The notes beneath the pieces were generated by a model. The model made no database searches, had not been told where the DNA came from, and worked only from the letters and a program-made list of their open reading frames with translations. A stretch of 64,000 nucleotides of DNA from Desulfonatronum thiosulfatophilum (lineage in GTDB: Bacteria > Desulfobacterota > Desulfovibrionia > Desulfovibrionales > Desulfonatronaceae), in assembly GCF_900104215.1 (NCBI RefSeq), contig NZ_FMXO01000002.1, positions 211,464-275,463 on the forward strand, written 5' to 3'. Positions within the stretch are counted from its first letter, which is position 1; each line of letters opens with the position of its first letter. Shown here in pieces: positions 63,672 to 64,000 of the stretch. The translations under genes and the position numbers were made by a program.

Positions 63672-64000
63672 GTGCGCCAGGCGAAGTCCTGGCGATTCCA
63701 GTGGGATGCAAAGTTCCCACCGTGGTAATTGCCTGTTCACCACGAAGTCCAGGCTCGGCGAGCAGGGGTGACCCGAGACGCCAAGCGAGCCGGAAGAAGG
63801 CCGAAAGGCCGAGACAGAGTGCAGGCCTTAACGCAAGTGAACTCGCTTCGGCCTCGTTACAGCAAACTGGCGGAGGTGACCCTGCAACTACATGGGGAAA
63901 TCTGCCATTGGTGCGATGGGAAAACAGGAGCGTCGCACCATCCGCCCGGGGTGTTTGGAGACGGCATGTACTCAAGGAATTGTCAGGGAACCTGGGAGGC
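63672..64000 (+). mobile_element. Group II intron, 5' part (runs off the window)
   Basis: The sequence from 63672 starts with the group II intron 5' consensus GTGCG and continues with domain I-like stems (CCAGGCGAAGTCCTGG, GGCCGAAAGGCC). It ends in the pattern GTCAGGGAACCTGGGAGGC, which is common before the intron-encoded protein region. The exon bases just upstream, GTAGTT (63666-63671, IBS1), are exactly complementary to AACTAC at 63886-63891 (EBS1). This fixes the 5' splice site and insertion point. The reverse transcriptase/maturase gene and 3' end must lie beyond the window. Confidence 0.82.

Overview
The window reads as one chromosome segment of a sulfur-metabolising deltaproteobacterium. 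The most likely order is Desulfovibrionales, with a Desulfonatronum-like genus as a guess. This rests on a complete dcw cell-wall and division cluster lacking ddl and followed by a radical-SAM gene, a MurE with the meso-diaminopimelate motif DNPR, a BioMNY biotin importer, sigma-54 regulation, and a Tat-exported molybdoenzyme with cytochrome and rhodanese partners. Base composition is GC-rich except for AT-rich spacers near 45.1-45.8 kb and 51.6-51.9 kb. No database search was run, so the taxonomy is inference.

Layout. 1-10 kb: a type I restriction-modification island (hsdM, AlbA_2/ATPase gene, hsdS, second AlbA_2/ATPase gene, hsdR) with a visible recombination scar: the last 69 bases of hsdM are repeated, diverged, just before hsdS. 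The island lies beyond the 3' end of a tRNA-Ala(GGC) gene. 10.5-13.8 kb, minus strand: wrbA, a TrmO/class II aldolase fusion, and a PAS-AAA-Fis sigma-54 activator. 14.1-20.8 kb, plus strand: a sulfur-redox locus behind a -24/-12 promoter. It encodes a monohaem cytochrome c, a Psr/Phs-type molybdopterin oxidoreductase with Fe-S and cytochrome b subunits, a triple-rhodanese lipoprotein, and a secreted rhodanese-thioredoxin protein whose frame crosses one in-frame UGA. 20.9-23.0 kb: bioY-bioM-bioN. 23.0-27.8 kb: an SLC13-type transporter, a DUF218 protein, an FmdB zinc ribbon and a radical-SAM protein.

27.9-45.1 kb, minus strand: mraZ, rsmH, ftsL, ftsI, murE, murF, mraY, murD, ftsW, murG, murC, murB, ftsQ, ftsA, ftsZ, mostly with start/stop overlaps, behind four MraZ-type operator repeats. 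45.8-54.4 kb: an HD-GYP protein, an HD hydrolase, comEC, small uncharacterised genes, bioB and a broken mgtE remnant. 54.4-59.5 kb: a hybrid histidine kinase with a shortened sensor domain and a response-regulator diguanylate cyclase. 59.9-63.2 kb: alr, then a Fur/PerR-family regulator with its own palindromic operator, and katA. 63.4-64.0 kb: a long imperfect palindrome and the 5' end of a group II intron that runs off the window.

The most notable observation is the UGA at 20148-20150. It aligns exactly with the second cysteine of the C-X4-C active loop in the neighbouring rhodanese domains, is followed by intact coding sequence, and has a plausible bacterial SECIS-like hairpin 23-41 bases downstream. 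I read it as a candidate selenocysteine rhodanese-thioredoxin protein working in a periplasmic sulfur relay with the molybdoenzyme. A simple TGC-to-TGA nonsense mutation cannot be excluded from sequence alone.
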